Below the pieces are notes generated by a model. It saw only the letters and a list, made by a program, of their open reading frames with translations. It searched no databases and was not told the origin of the DNA. A stretch of DNA of 64,000 bases from Pogonophryne albipinna (Eukaryota; Chordata; Actinopteri; Perciformes; Artedidraconidae): positions 10,639,712 through 10,703,711 of the forward strand of contig CM053246.1 of the NCBI GenBank assembly GCA_028583405.1. Reading direction: 5' to 3'. The translations under genes were made by a program, and so were the position numbers. Shown one piece after another: positions 55,701 to 64,000 of this stretch (within the stretch, counting starts at the first letter, position 1; every line of letters begins with the position of its first letter).

Positions 55701-57917
55701 TGAAAATAGTGCCATATTCTGCCATGCCTGTAGAAATGTTGGGTCAAAAATAATGCATACAATAGCACAGATGCCTTCACCACGAATGGCTACAAAAAGA
55801 TCTCATATCCCAAGCTTATCAACAAGCTGATGTTGCAGCTGAAATGTTCTCCAGGTCACAAAGTCAACCTCACATGATGATGTGATACCAGTTTTCAAGC
55901 ACAGTAAATATTCTCTTCCCAGAGTATATGATGGGACCAAGGTGATGATGTAGTACATGGTTTTAATAATACTTTTGCTTTTCAATGTTTGCCATTTCAA
56001 ACCATGAGCTGGTTCAAATAATATTTGCCTTGATTTACAATATGTTCTCATTTGTTTTATCAGTACAGCTTTGAAGCTGTTGTGCTTTTCTTTGCCACAG
56101 TCCACTTTGGACTGGATGAAATATTTCAGGATTGCACTTTTAACTCACTTGAAATGTTCTCACTTGCTTGGTTTCAAAACATAACAAAGGCCATAATCTG
56201 TTCATTGGGGACCATCAATGCTATTTTTCATTGCTGTTGCCGGCCACTATTGCTCATGTAAACCTGCTACTGCTGCGCCCCCTGTAATCTCAGAGGCACC
56301 CTGAGTCATTTTGTTCTGGAACCGGGCCTGTACATGGATACTAAACACACTACAGAGCCCATTCCGTGTCCTGTTATTGTTTACTTCCTGTCTGCCTTCT
56401 TCTGGTGATTTATCTGACGTCCAGCGCTCCGTCTTTTAACCTCTTTTCCTTTCTCTTTCTTTCCTTAGCAACCTTCATTATAGTCCTTGACAGTGGTCTG
56501 TACTGTATTAACAACGTGTCACATGTTAAGAATTTACAATCAGAATCGAGTATTCAACTAAGCCGTGTAATACAAGTTGTTAGTACCCTTAAGGGCCTAC
56601 ACAGTTGTTATGCTACCACATTGCCCTTCACTGGATGTATAATGAGCTGCTCTAAACTACATTTTAGCATTTAAAATTCTTTTGCGGTTATTTTGGTGAA
56701 AGTAACTTAAAAATGTAACTAAAGTAGTGTAACTCATTACATTTCAGAGACAGTAATTTTGTAATGTAACTTATTACTTTCAAAAGAGAGTAATAAGTAA
56801 TATGTAATATATTACATTTTGGAAGTAACTTGCCCAACACTGGTGATAGGTGTGTGATGAGCTGCAGTTTTAAACTTTGAATGAACATGTGAGCTCTTCT
56901 GTATGTTGCAGCTCTACCTTCAGCACCACGCTCACATCCGCAGCATCCTGAGTCAGCTGCCCTCCAACCAGCCAGCCTACCACAACCTGGAGTGGAGACT
57001 GGATGTACAGGTGTGTATTTGTTTCTTTGCATTTGCCCAATCATCAGATTCACTCTCTCTTTGTCCTGATTCATTTATATAAAAACCTGTCAGAAAATGA
57101 GCTGATCAGATTTTGGCCACTTTGTGATGTCAGAATGTTATTTTGGGTTGTGCAACCATTAGCCAATAACCAACCAAGGAAACGCCCACCTTATCATCTG
57201 CATCTCCTCCTAGAGCAGCATTGTGTTTTTTTTTTTTTAAACCAATCCTTTCTCAGAGGGGCGTGGGGAGTGGCAGTTAATTTGTGCTGACATAGAATCG
57301 GCACTTTTTGTCAGCACATTATTCAATGTTATGTTTGAATGAGACATTTCTTGTGCATTTCTTCGGTGGGATACTTTCAAAATCTAACTTACTCTAACTT
57401 CAATCATTTACTGAGACCTGAGCACCATCAGAACTTGTGTGCCTGCCACTATGAAATAGTGAAAAGGCGGGTCAGAAACACTTCAGCCTTAATAACACAA
57501 CCAATTTATTTAAAACCTGTTTGGTTTTTAAATATATATGAATGTCCGAGCTTTATAAATAGCGCAAGTATCCTTAGCCTGATGAAATTAGCTCAGCGCT
57601 AAAAGACCGCTAGCAGCTAATGTCTATATCAAGTGGTATTTTGGTCACTGGTTTTGATTGAACTTCTTATTATATTTTTCTCTGGTTTCCCTAACTTCTT
57701 CCGGCAGTTGGCGAGTCGTGCAGTCCGTCAGCAGGTGGTTCCCATGCTGACGCTGCGTCTGCTCCTGAGTGGGGTTGGTGACGGAGTCTGTGCCCGCAGA
57801 GGGAAGGTTCTCCAGACGGACCCCAGCACCCTCCTGCACCTCATCTCCACACTTGAGGCCGCTCTGGCTGCCATGAAATCCAGCCACGCTCGGCGCATAT
57901 TTCGCAACATTAAATAA
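52796..57917 (+). CDS. commd2: COMM domain-containing protein 2
   Basis: COMMD2 is one of ten COMMD proteins that form the ring of the Commander complex, which works with CCC/Retriever in endosomal recycling; family members have also been linked to NF-kB control. Coding exons are 52796-52862, 54310-54387, 54595-54677, 54845-54919, 56912-57010 and 57708-57917: 612 bp, 203 residues (human about 199). The N-terminal helical domain (about 1-120) begins MLLVLSEEHKEHLSFLPQVD and has EFGRIALEFLRRGTSPKIYEG. The COMM domain (about 128-203) begins EWRLDVQLASRAVRQQV and ends RRIFRNIK. All junctions are GT..AG and in phase. Intron 4 is almost entirely a hAT element. The frame is intact. Confidence 0.97.
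54943..56842. mobile_element. hAT element filling commd2 intron 4
   Basis: The ends CAGTGTTGGGTGTAACGCGT and (complement) CAGTGTTGGGCAAGTTACTT are flanked by GTGATAGG on both sides (54935-54942, 56843-56850). Subterminal repeats of TAATATATTAC and GTAATG types occur in inverted orientation. The interior has short frames with no recognised transposase core. The insertion begins 23 bp after the exon 4 donor. Confidence 0.94.
57075..57310 (-). mobile_element. Transposon fragment related to 13438-13900
   Basis: The stretch contains ATTAGCCAATAACCAACCAAG and GATCAGATTTTGGCCACTTT, the complement of stretches in the copies at 10599 and 13438. Both outer ends are degenerate. It lies in commd2 intron 5. 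Confidence 0.6.
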
Positions 57918-58354
57918 CCCCCCTTGTTCATTTTGTGTGTAGCCTGTGCACATCACATTACTGCCTCTCCACCTGGGTGTCTTGCCGGGCAGCTCCTGGA
58001 CGGTAAAGGAGGCCTACTTCCATCAGACTGCTGGCTTTATTACCCTGGGGTCACATGTGCCTGATGCTATAGACTGTATTGTATACAAGGATTCTACAGT
58101 GCTGCTGATATTGTTTTATCAGTTTGAGATGACATGAAAAGACTTTTGGTTGGTCAAAGCCAACAGTGAAGAGGCAGAAAGGCCTTGACTTCCATCTGTA
58201 TTAACATGACTGGAAGTACTGTATGTTTCAGCACAGCAGAGCCGTTGATTATTATTATGAATATTAACATGTGTATTCAATAATTGTTTGTATTTTCAAT
58301 AACAATGCCTACGAACCATTTATAACATGTTAAAAAATGTTGAAGAAAAATAAA
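57918..58354 (+). other. commd2: commd2 3' UTR with AATAAA at 58349-58354
   Basis: The first clear poly(A) signal after the commd2 stop is AATAAA at 58349-58354, followed by a GGTGTC and later a TTGTTGTGTATGAGTGTG-like GT-rich stretch. The 3' UTR would be about 450 bp. No other feature was recognised in it. Confidence 0.6.
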
Positions 58355-59147
58355 TCGCTGGTGTCATTATCAGTAACTATTTGTACCGTTTCCACGCATA
58401 CAATGATATTGATCGATATCTTGTTGTGTATGAGTGTGAGTAACCCATGCCTATGTTGATATTCCTCATAGGGATCCATCTGCCAATAGTATTAGCATTC
58501 CAGGAACAGGTCATACTAAAATCTAAAATAAATGTTTTTGCTTTTACCTGTAGCGTTTGATTAATCTAGATTTTATTTGGTGAGTTGCCTGATGTTGGAA
58601 ATATTAGTGATTGTCTGCCTTCTCGCCAATATGATGGAACTAGATGGCACATGCTGTTTCCTGCTCAAAGCCAAAACAATTACCAAATAATAATAATAAT
58701 TCAATAATTATAAATAAATAATATAAAAAACATTTAAAACCTACAAATGGTAGCCTATGTTAGGTAGAAGTTATTTGGATAATATACATGAAAATAGTAA
58801 TAGTAACACCGTTTATTAAATTATCATAAAAGGATACAAACACATTTAAAACAAGAAGAAAAATACTTTCAGATTTGGCTATCAAGACATCCAGAGCATG
58901 CCCCCATAGTAAAGAAGTGCACATGAACGCACTGATCAATAAAACATAGCACATATGGTGTGGTGTGCAGAGGAAGAGGAAGCAGCCCGGTGTCAGGCAT
59001 CAGCTGACCGCCTCAGCCCTACAGGAAGTCGGTTGGCTAATTCAACATGGCTGCTGTCTGCGAATAGAGGAGGAGTAGTCCAGGCTATGAAACAGTCCGG
59101 TTTCTGACTCGGTTCCGTGTGTTAGCTGCTGTCGACGCTGCTCCGAC
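58355..59147 (+). promoter_or_regulatory. trappc8: trappc8 upstream region and 5' UTR
   Basis: 58355-58950 is AT-rich and featureless. From about 59000 the GC content rises; a YY1-like ACATGGCTGCTG (59045-59056) and CpG-bearing sequence precede the ATG at 59148. No TATA box was seen. Promoter assignment is by position. Confidence 0.4.
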
Positions 59148-61333
59148 ATGGCCCAATGTGTTCAGTCTGTGCAGGAGTTCGTCCAGGACTCGTTTGTTCC
59201 CATGGTGGCCGTCTTGTGTAGTGAAGAGGCGGAGAGAGTGACTCGCAAGAACAACCTGAGTTTCGCTGAGCTGCTGCGGCCTTTCTGCAGACTAACGTCC
59301 GAAGGTAAGGGAGACTGTTTACCCAGAGTGTCCGTCTTACACGAAGCTTTAGTGAGGGAGCTAGCGTCTTTAGCCTGTTGACATTAGCTCAGCGCTAGCA
59401 GGCGGCTAGCAGCGGTGTTGACTCAGCGGAGGGGATGAAGTCCAGACTGACACCTGAGAGGGCCGACTGACGGACACCTGAGCTCTGAGCTTCTGGAAGA
59501 CACACAGCTAACATGTCTGCTGTTCTTCTTCTTCCATTATCAAGAAATAACTTGACTATTCAGGCACATTATTGGCTTATAGGCTTGAGTTGCAGGCTAC
59601 TTCCACAGAGCCAAGTCAACCGTGGTGACACAAACCACTGTCAACAGGAGGACAGAGCAGGACACAGGAACATACACTCCCATAAACTCACATTATTCAC
59701 ATGTTATCAGAACATATACTTACTACACAACACGTGTTTTATCACGTTATTACAATGCTATGCCACCTTTAACCTTAATTATCTCACTTTAACAATTAGA
59801 GGGGCTACATTTGTCAAGTAAGGTTGCATTCATGTCAGTATGTAAATGAGCTGGGACTGGCCCTTCACATTAAAGACACTCTAAAACATGAATCAATAAT
59901 CAAAATGTAGAAGGAGGATAATTAACATCTTGAATCTGTCTGGGTTTTACCTCTGGTGTAATTTTTAAATACTTGTGTTGCTTTATAATACATTAAGATA
60001 TATAAACTGGTTATATGATAGTAATTACAACTATATACATATTCACCCTCTCTGAATCATCCTGGAGGTTTCCTTTGCATGATGTCTGAGCAAGTCAGGA
60101 TCAATTTAGACAGAAACTGAACTTGCTGATGGATTAAGCGCAGGTTTAAATGACATGTTACTTGTTAGACGCTTTTATCCAAAGCGATTTACATACTCAA
60201 TACTGTGGGCAATCCCCACAGGAGCAATTTGGGGTGAAGTGTCTTGCCCAGGGACACCATGCTGACTGCAGTGGGGTTTGAACCTGTGACCCCCTGATCC
60301 GAACAACAACGCTCTAATCCACTGCGCCACAGCCTCCTGGTTTACTGGCAGGCTGCAAACAGCCCCCCTAAATCAACATAATAACATGGATATGGGCCTC
60401 TGACTTTTTTTTGGTAATATTACTCAGGATATCTAAAGTAGAATTGCCATAAAGAATTGCTTCAATGGAAAAACAAACGGAGAACCGGTTTTACTGCTTA
60501 TGTAATGTGTTAATTTATTTGTCATCTCAAAGTAAAAGACCAACTTTTTACGACTACGCAGTAAAACATGGATTATACAGTATATAATGTAGTATTACAT
60601 ATTTAATTATACTGACTTTTAGTATAATTAGGATACATTAATTATGGTCCATGGAATTAAAGGAAGACATGCTGCCTAGAGTTTTCAAAATGTAAATAGC
60701 CTGCATAACCAGAGGGGCCGTATTATACTCATGTTCCTGTTCATTTGTGTATTTTGTGCCTCTAATGTGACATGTTTTTATGCTTTCATTTTCAAAAAGT
60801 GCTTTATTTTTCTCAGTCTAGCCCAGTCTGCTCTGATTGGTTAACGAACCCAGTTCCTTTGTGATTTGTCAACCTCTTACAGATGTCCCGCCCCTTAGCC
60901 AATCACGTACAATGTGTTTGAGCGTTATCCAATGGAAGCATGAGTGTTACATAGTGTGATGCCACCATGTCACAGAAGTAAACAAAGGCCTACAATGGAG
61001 GCGTTTCTGGCAGGGGGGGTGGTGTGTGTGTGTGGGACACAAACTCCCTCTGGAGGGAACACAGGGATTTTAGCCTTTAACCCCAACAACGACAACAAAT
61101 AAATGTCTTGTCTTCCTCTTTTCTAGGTCACATCCGGGACCCCAATAACCAGGTCCAGGTTGTGAAAAATCTGCGAATCTGTGTGAACAACGTGGTGACG
61201 AACCTAAACTCCCCATCTACCTTCAGCCCCGCCCAGCGCCGTATGCTCAATGAAGTGGTGTTATCCTGCCAGCCACAAGAGGGCGCTGCCAGCAACGTGA
61301 TCACTGCGGGAGACTACGACCTCAACTTCAGTG
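59148..61333 (+). CDS. trappc8: TRAPP complex subunit 8, first two coding exons (partial)
   Basis: TRAPPC8 is a large subunit specific to metazoan TRAPPIII, involved in ER-Golgi tethering, autophagy and ciliogenesis. Exon 1 is 59148-59304 (52 codons plus 1 base): MAQCVQSVQEFVQDSFVPMV, then SFAELLRPFCRLTSE. Exon 2 is 61127-61333 (phase 1 in, phase 1 out): HIRDPNNQVQVVKNLRICVN ... NVITAGDYDLNFS. The first 121 residues match the start of vertebrate TRAPPC8 in order and length. The ATG is in a good context (CCGACATGG) and begins the conserved N-terminus. The following exon (expected to begin near the TPWFESYRETF block) is not present before 64000, so intron 2 is over 2.6 kb and the gene runs off the window. 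Confidence 0.95.
60155..60340. repeat. Fish interspersed repeat (TTTTATCCAAAGCG family), long copy
   Basis: The stretch contains TTAGACGCTTTTATCCAAAG, GGCAATCCCCACAGGAGCAA, GTGTCTTGCCCAGGGACACC and GGGGTTTGAACCTGTGACCC. It is closely parallel to 42640-42835. GGTTTGAACC loosely resembles a tRNA-type B box, so a SINE origin is possible. It lies in trappc8 intron 1. Confidence 0.75.
60708..61065. mobile_element. Non-autonomous DNA transposon fragment (GGCCGTATTATAC family)
   Basis: The stretch starts near AGAGGGGCCGTATTATACTC and includes TTTTATGCTTTCATTTTCAA, AGTCTGCTCTGATTGGTTAA and CAAAGGCCTACAATGGAGGC. It is related to the fragments at 10750-10966 and, inverted, 51740-51995. It has no coding capacity. 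It lies in trappc8 intron 1, ending some 60 bp before exon 2. Confidence 0.55.
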
Positions 61334-61891
61334 GTAAGACAAAGCTGGTATTATAGTAGACACTTTCAATATTTTGCGATTTAGTTGAGATCTTTCTTTC
61401 AATATGAGAATCACTTACAGGCTTCCGAAGAGAAGTGCACACTCTTTTAATTGATTTTTGATTGAGTGATTGATTGATTGATTGATTATTCCTGTGTTGT
61501 AATAGTGGGAGATTACAATGGTAATATTGAAAAACCTAAAGATGGTTGTGCTAAATAACTTTCATCCTAAACACGTTTGGGCTGGATGTTACATATCCAA
61601 CACATTGTAAAAATTAAGTTCTATCTATTTCTAAAGATCAACATATGTTTAAGGTTGTGGTGACTGTTGTTGCCCCTTCAGATTATTACAGTGTTTTAAA
61701 ACAGCAATAATCCGACAGCGCTTAATCAATAAAAAACAAAACTTTTGACCCAAATGTAATGGATTTTTTTTACATTGCCCCCATTAAGATCACAGTTGTC
61801 ACTGGTAAGAAAAACGCCCCATGAAAAAATGCTGCAGAGCTAATATCTCAAAAAAAGAGATTTGTAGAAAGTCAGAACCCAGGCTCATTAT

Positions 61892-62548
61892 AGGCGCTTT
61901 CACAGCAAGTACTTTGCCGTACTTAGTTCATCGGAACTCTTTAGTTCCCGGAACTAAAGAGCCGATCGCGTTCACACCGGAATAAGTTCCTGAGGGAGGA
62001 TTAGGCAAATGAAGCCGCTGACGTCACTTCGTCTTCTTCTGCTTTGGGTTTACTGGCAGGCCGCAAACAACTTCACAGCGTATACTGCCACCCGAAGTCT
62101 CCGGCCGGAAGTATCCGGAATTGGGGACTGGCTTCAGTAGAAGCTGCTGGGACTCCCAGCAGCTTCTACTGAAGCCTTCCGAGAAATCGCCAGAACGCCG
62201 ACACCTCCTCATCTCCACCGCTCCCATGTTTTTTTTTGTGTTGCCATAAGTTAGTCTCTCTCCTTTGGTGCGCTGGGCTAATGCTAATAATGCTAATGCC
62301 AGCAAATACAATGGCGGCTTCACAAAACTTTTCAGAGTTTTACGGCCCGTGGTTTGCAATTCGCCCAACCAATCAGAAATTGGAACCTTTTTCTCCCCAG
62401 GAAAGTCCCTGCTCTCTAGCAGGGACTAAAAAGGGGTGTAAAGGTTCGCAAAAAAAAGTTCTAGTTCCAGATCTTTTTAGTGTGAACGCAAAATCCCAGG
62501 AACTATCGGAACTATTCCTGGGAAAAGTACTCCGGTGTGAAAGTGCCT
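61892..62548. mobile_element. MITE, GGCGCTTTCACACC family, copy 2
   Basis: The ends AGGCGCTTTCACAGCAAGTA and (complement) AGGCACTTTCACACCGGAGT are flanked by TAT on both sides (61889-61891, 62549-62551), a possible 3-bp TSD. It has the same organisation as 14158-14749 but carries an extra perfect palindrome at 62130-62176. It lies in trappc8 intron 2. Confidence 0.85.
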
Positions 62549-64000
62549 TATGATACATCTGGAGAGAGGCTTTGCATCTATAAAGTGCCAGGCAATCCTT
62601 TTACTCTGAAATCAGTAATGTACTAAGTTACAGTGTTCTACAGACTGACAAGCCCCTCAATATTAGTCCCTCCTAACCTGTTATCTGCCAAGTCATTCAA
62701 TGATGTTGCTTTTTTTTGTCACACAAAGCTCAAAATAAGAGAACGTTTTTCAGCTCCTCTGGTTAAAAAGCTATATCATCTCTGCCTCTGCAGAAATGTT
62801 CAGCCTCTAGATAAAGCAACCTGTACATAAATAGTACGGAAACTTTAGGCGTACCACCTGCTGTCCCTGGAGGTAATTGATGGATTTAACCTGTTTTGGC
62901 ATCGTTGCAGCTTGTGAATTATTTTGGCAGTAGCGCTCATAGTTCCCTTCTCAATCATTGCATACCGTCTTTCACGTTGTGGAGGAGGTGTTAGGAACTT
63001 TCTGGAACAATAACGTAAACAAACGATGACGTCTGAAACATTGCCTTGTAACATGGAACATTTCATGGACCAAGGCATAGGACTTGCAATGGAACAGGTT
63101 GTTGAACACGCCATGGTACACGTCATGGAACAATGCATGGAACTTGCCATGCAACACGCCATGCAACAATCAATGGAACTTATCACAGAACATGCCATGG
63201 TACACAATGAAACAAGCCATTGAACAAGGCATGGAACTCGCCCTATAACACGCCATGGAGCACATCATGGTACAGGCCATGGTTAGCACAATGGTACACG
63301 CCATTCTCCAAGCCATGGCACATGCCATCAAACACGTCAAAACATGCCATTGAACCGATGGTCTCACTAATGAATTAACTTTAAATACGTTTGTCAACAG
63401 GTTATACAGCACTCAACTCCAGAGAGCAGTTCAAACCACCCCCCCCCCCCCCCCGCTACATTTTTTGGTGTTGCCAGTAAGATGTATGACATTAATAGAT
63501 GATCAAAGACTGTATTTCAGAACGTGTAAAGTATCAAAATAATTGATTTGTGAAAAGTAAGACCACAGGTGCAGTGTGTTGGCACAGGGATTTATATTGT
63601 CCATAATATTTTTCCAAGTTATTGTTAACACTTGAGTTGATATCTGCCTATGCATATAGATGCATTACAATGAAAATAACTGAATACAATTAATTGTGTG
63701 TTTTAGAGGTCGCCCTCATTTGTCTACATCAAATGAGCATACACTTACAGTTTGACCTCAAAATAAAGACCAGCTCGACCTTACACACAAATTGGACTCT
63801 TAATAAATCAATAAACTGAACTACAAAAATTCAAAAATGTATGCAATCATATTACAATACTATAATGACATTAAATGAAACTCCTCCCTGTTTTCTCCCG
63901 TGATTATCTGTAAATTCTGTAAATGAAGAGACCATAAATGAAATGGGATGTTGCTAACATTAGCGCTGGCTGTCTGCTTCCACCTATCAGATCACTCTCT
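62549..64000. other. trappc8: trappc8 intron 2, remainder
   Basis: Apart from the degenerate repeat at 63026-63365 and a poly-C run at about 63437-63454, this part of the intron shows no exon, RNA gene or transposon that I recognise. Confidence 0.5.
63026..63365. repeat. Degenerate ~12-bp tandem repeat (CATGGAACACGC type)
   Basis: CATGGAACA, CATGGTACA and CATGCAACA alternate with CGC, TGC or AGC triplets about every 12 bp, so the periodic unit is roughly CATGGNACANGC. The period is a multiple of three and the unit lacks stop codons in several frames, so frames stay open on both strands (for example 63026-63223 plus, with a Met-Glu-His-Ala-like pattern). I regard it as a decayed minisatellite rather than a gene. 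Confidence 0.8.

Noticed and set aside
60290..60330. tRNA gene or SINE head
   Set aside because: GGTTTGAACC looks like a B box, but no A box or cloverleaf could be placed at a proper distance.

Overview
This window is nuclear DNA from a ray-finned fish, probably a percomorph teleost. The evidence is short vertebrate coding exons with GT..AG introns, five recognisable vertebrate genes, and a dense load of typically piscine DNA transposons (hAT, Tc1/mariner, piggyBac-like, Harbinger-like MITEs, a Polinton remnant). Nothing looks prokaryotic.

Layout. 1-6900: repeat-only DNA made of ~170-bp monomers in alternating orientation, including a ~2.9-kb inverted repeat, next to a broken Polinton/Maverick integrase; a (GT)n run and a 63-bp tandem repeat follow. 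6900-9000: a truncated Tc1 element and a head-to-head pair of MITE copies. 9145-28486 (minus): pde6d, complete, 5 exons, 150 aa, with a 12.7-kb first intron that carries a full-length Tc1 element and a perfect 14 x 20-bp minisatellite. 29991-32530 (minus): rpl36, complete, with a non-coding first exon. 34169-51460 (plus): lmnb2, complete, 13 coding exons, 576 aa, ending in the CaaX box CAIM; its 9.3-kb first intron is packed with nested transposons. 52796-58354 (plus): commd2, complete, 6 exons, 203 aa. 59148 to beyond 61333 (plus): trappc8, first two coding exons only; the rest lies to the right of the window.

The genes are unrelated housekeeping genes: prenyl-protein trafficking, ribosome, nuclear lamina, COMMD complex, and TRAPP tethering and autophagy. 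One loose functional link is prenylation: lamin B2 is a CaaX protein and PDE6D is a prenyl-binding chaperone. The sequence does not show that they act together.

The most informative features are transposon stratigraphy. Several elements have perfect target-site duplications (TSDs). There is a three-level nest (hAT inside piggyBac-like inside hAT) in lmnb2 intron 1, and a hAT insertion that accounts for all but about 84 bp of commd2 intron 4. I found no new defence or metabolic system. The least explained structure is the palindromic ~170-bp repeat array at the left edge.
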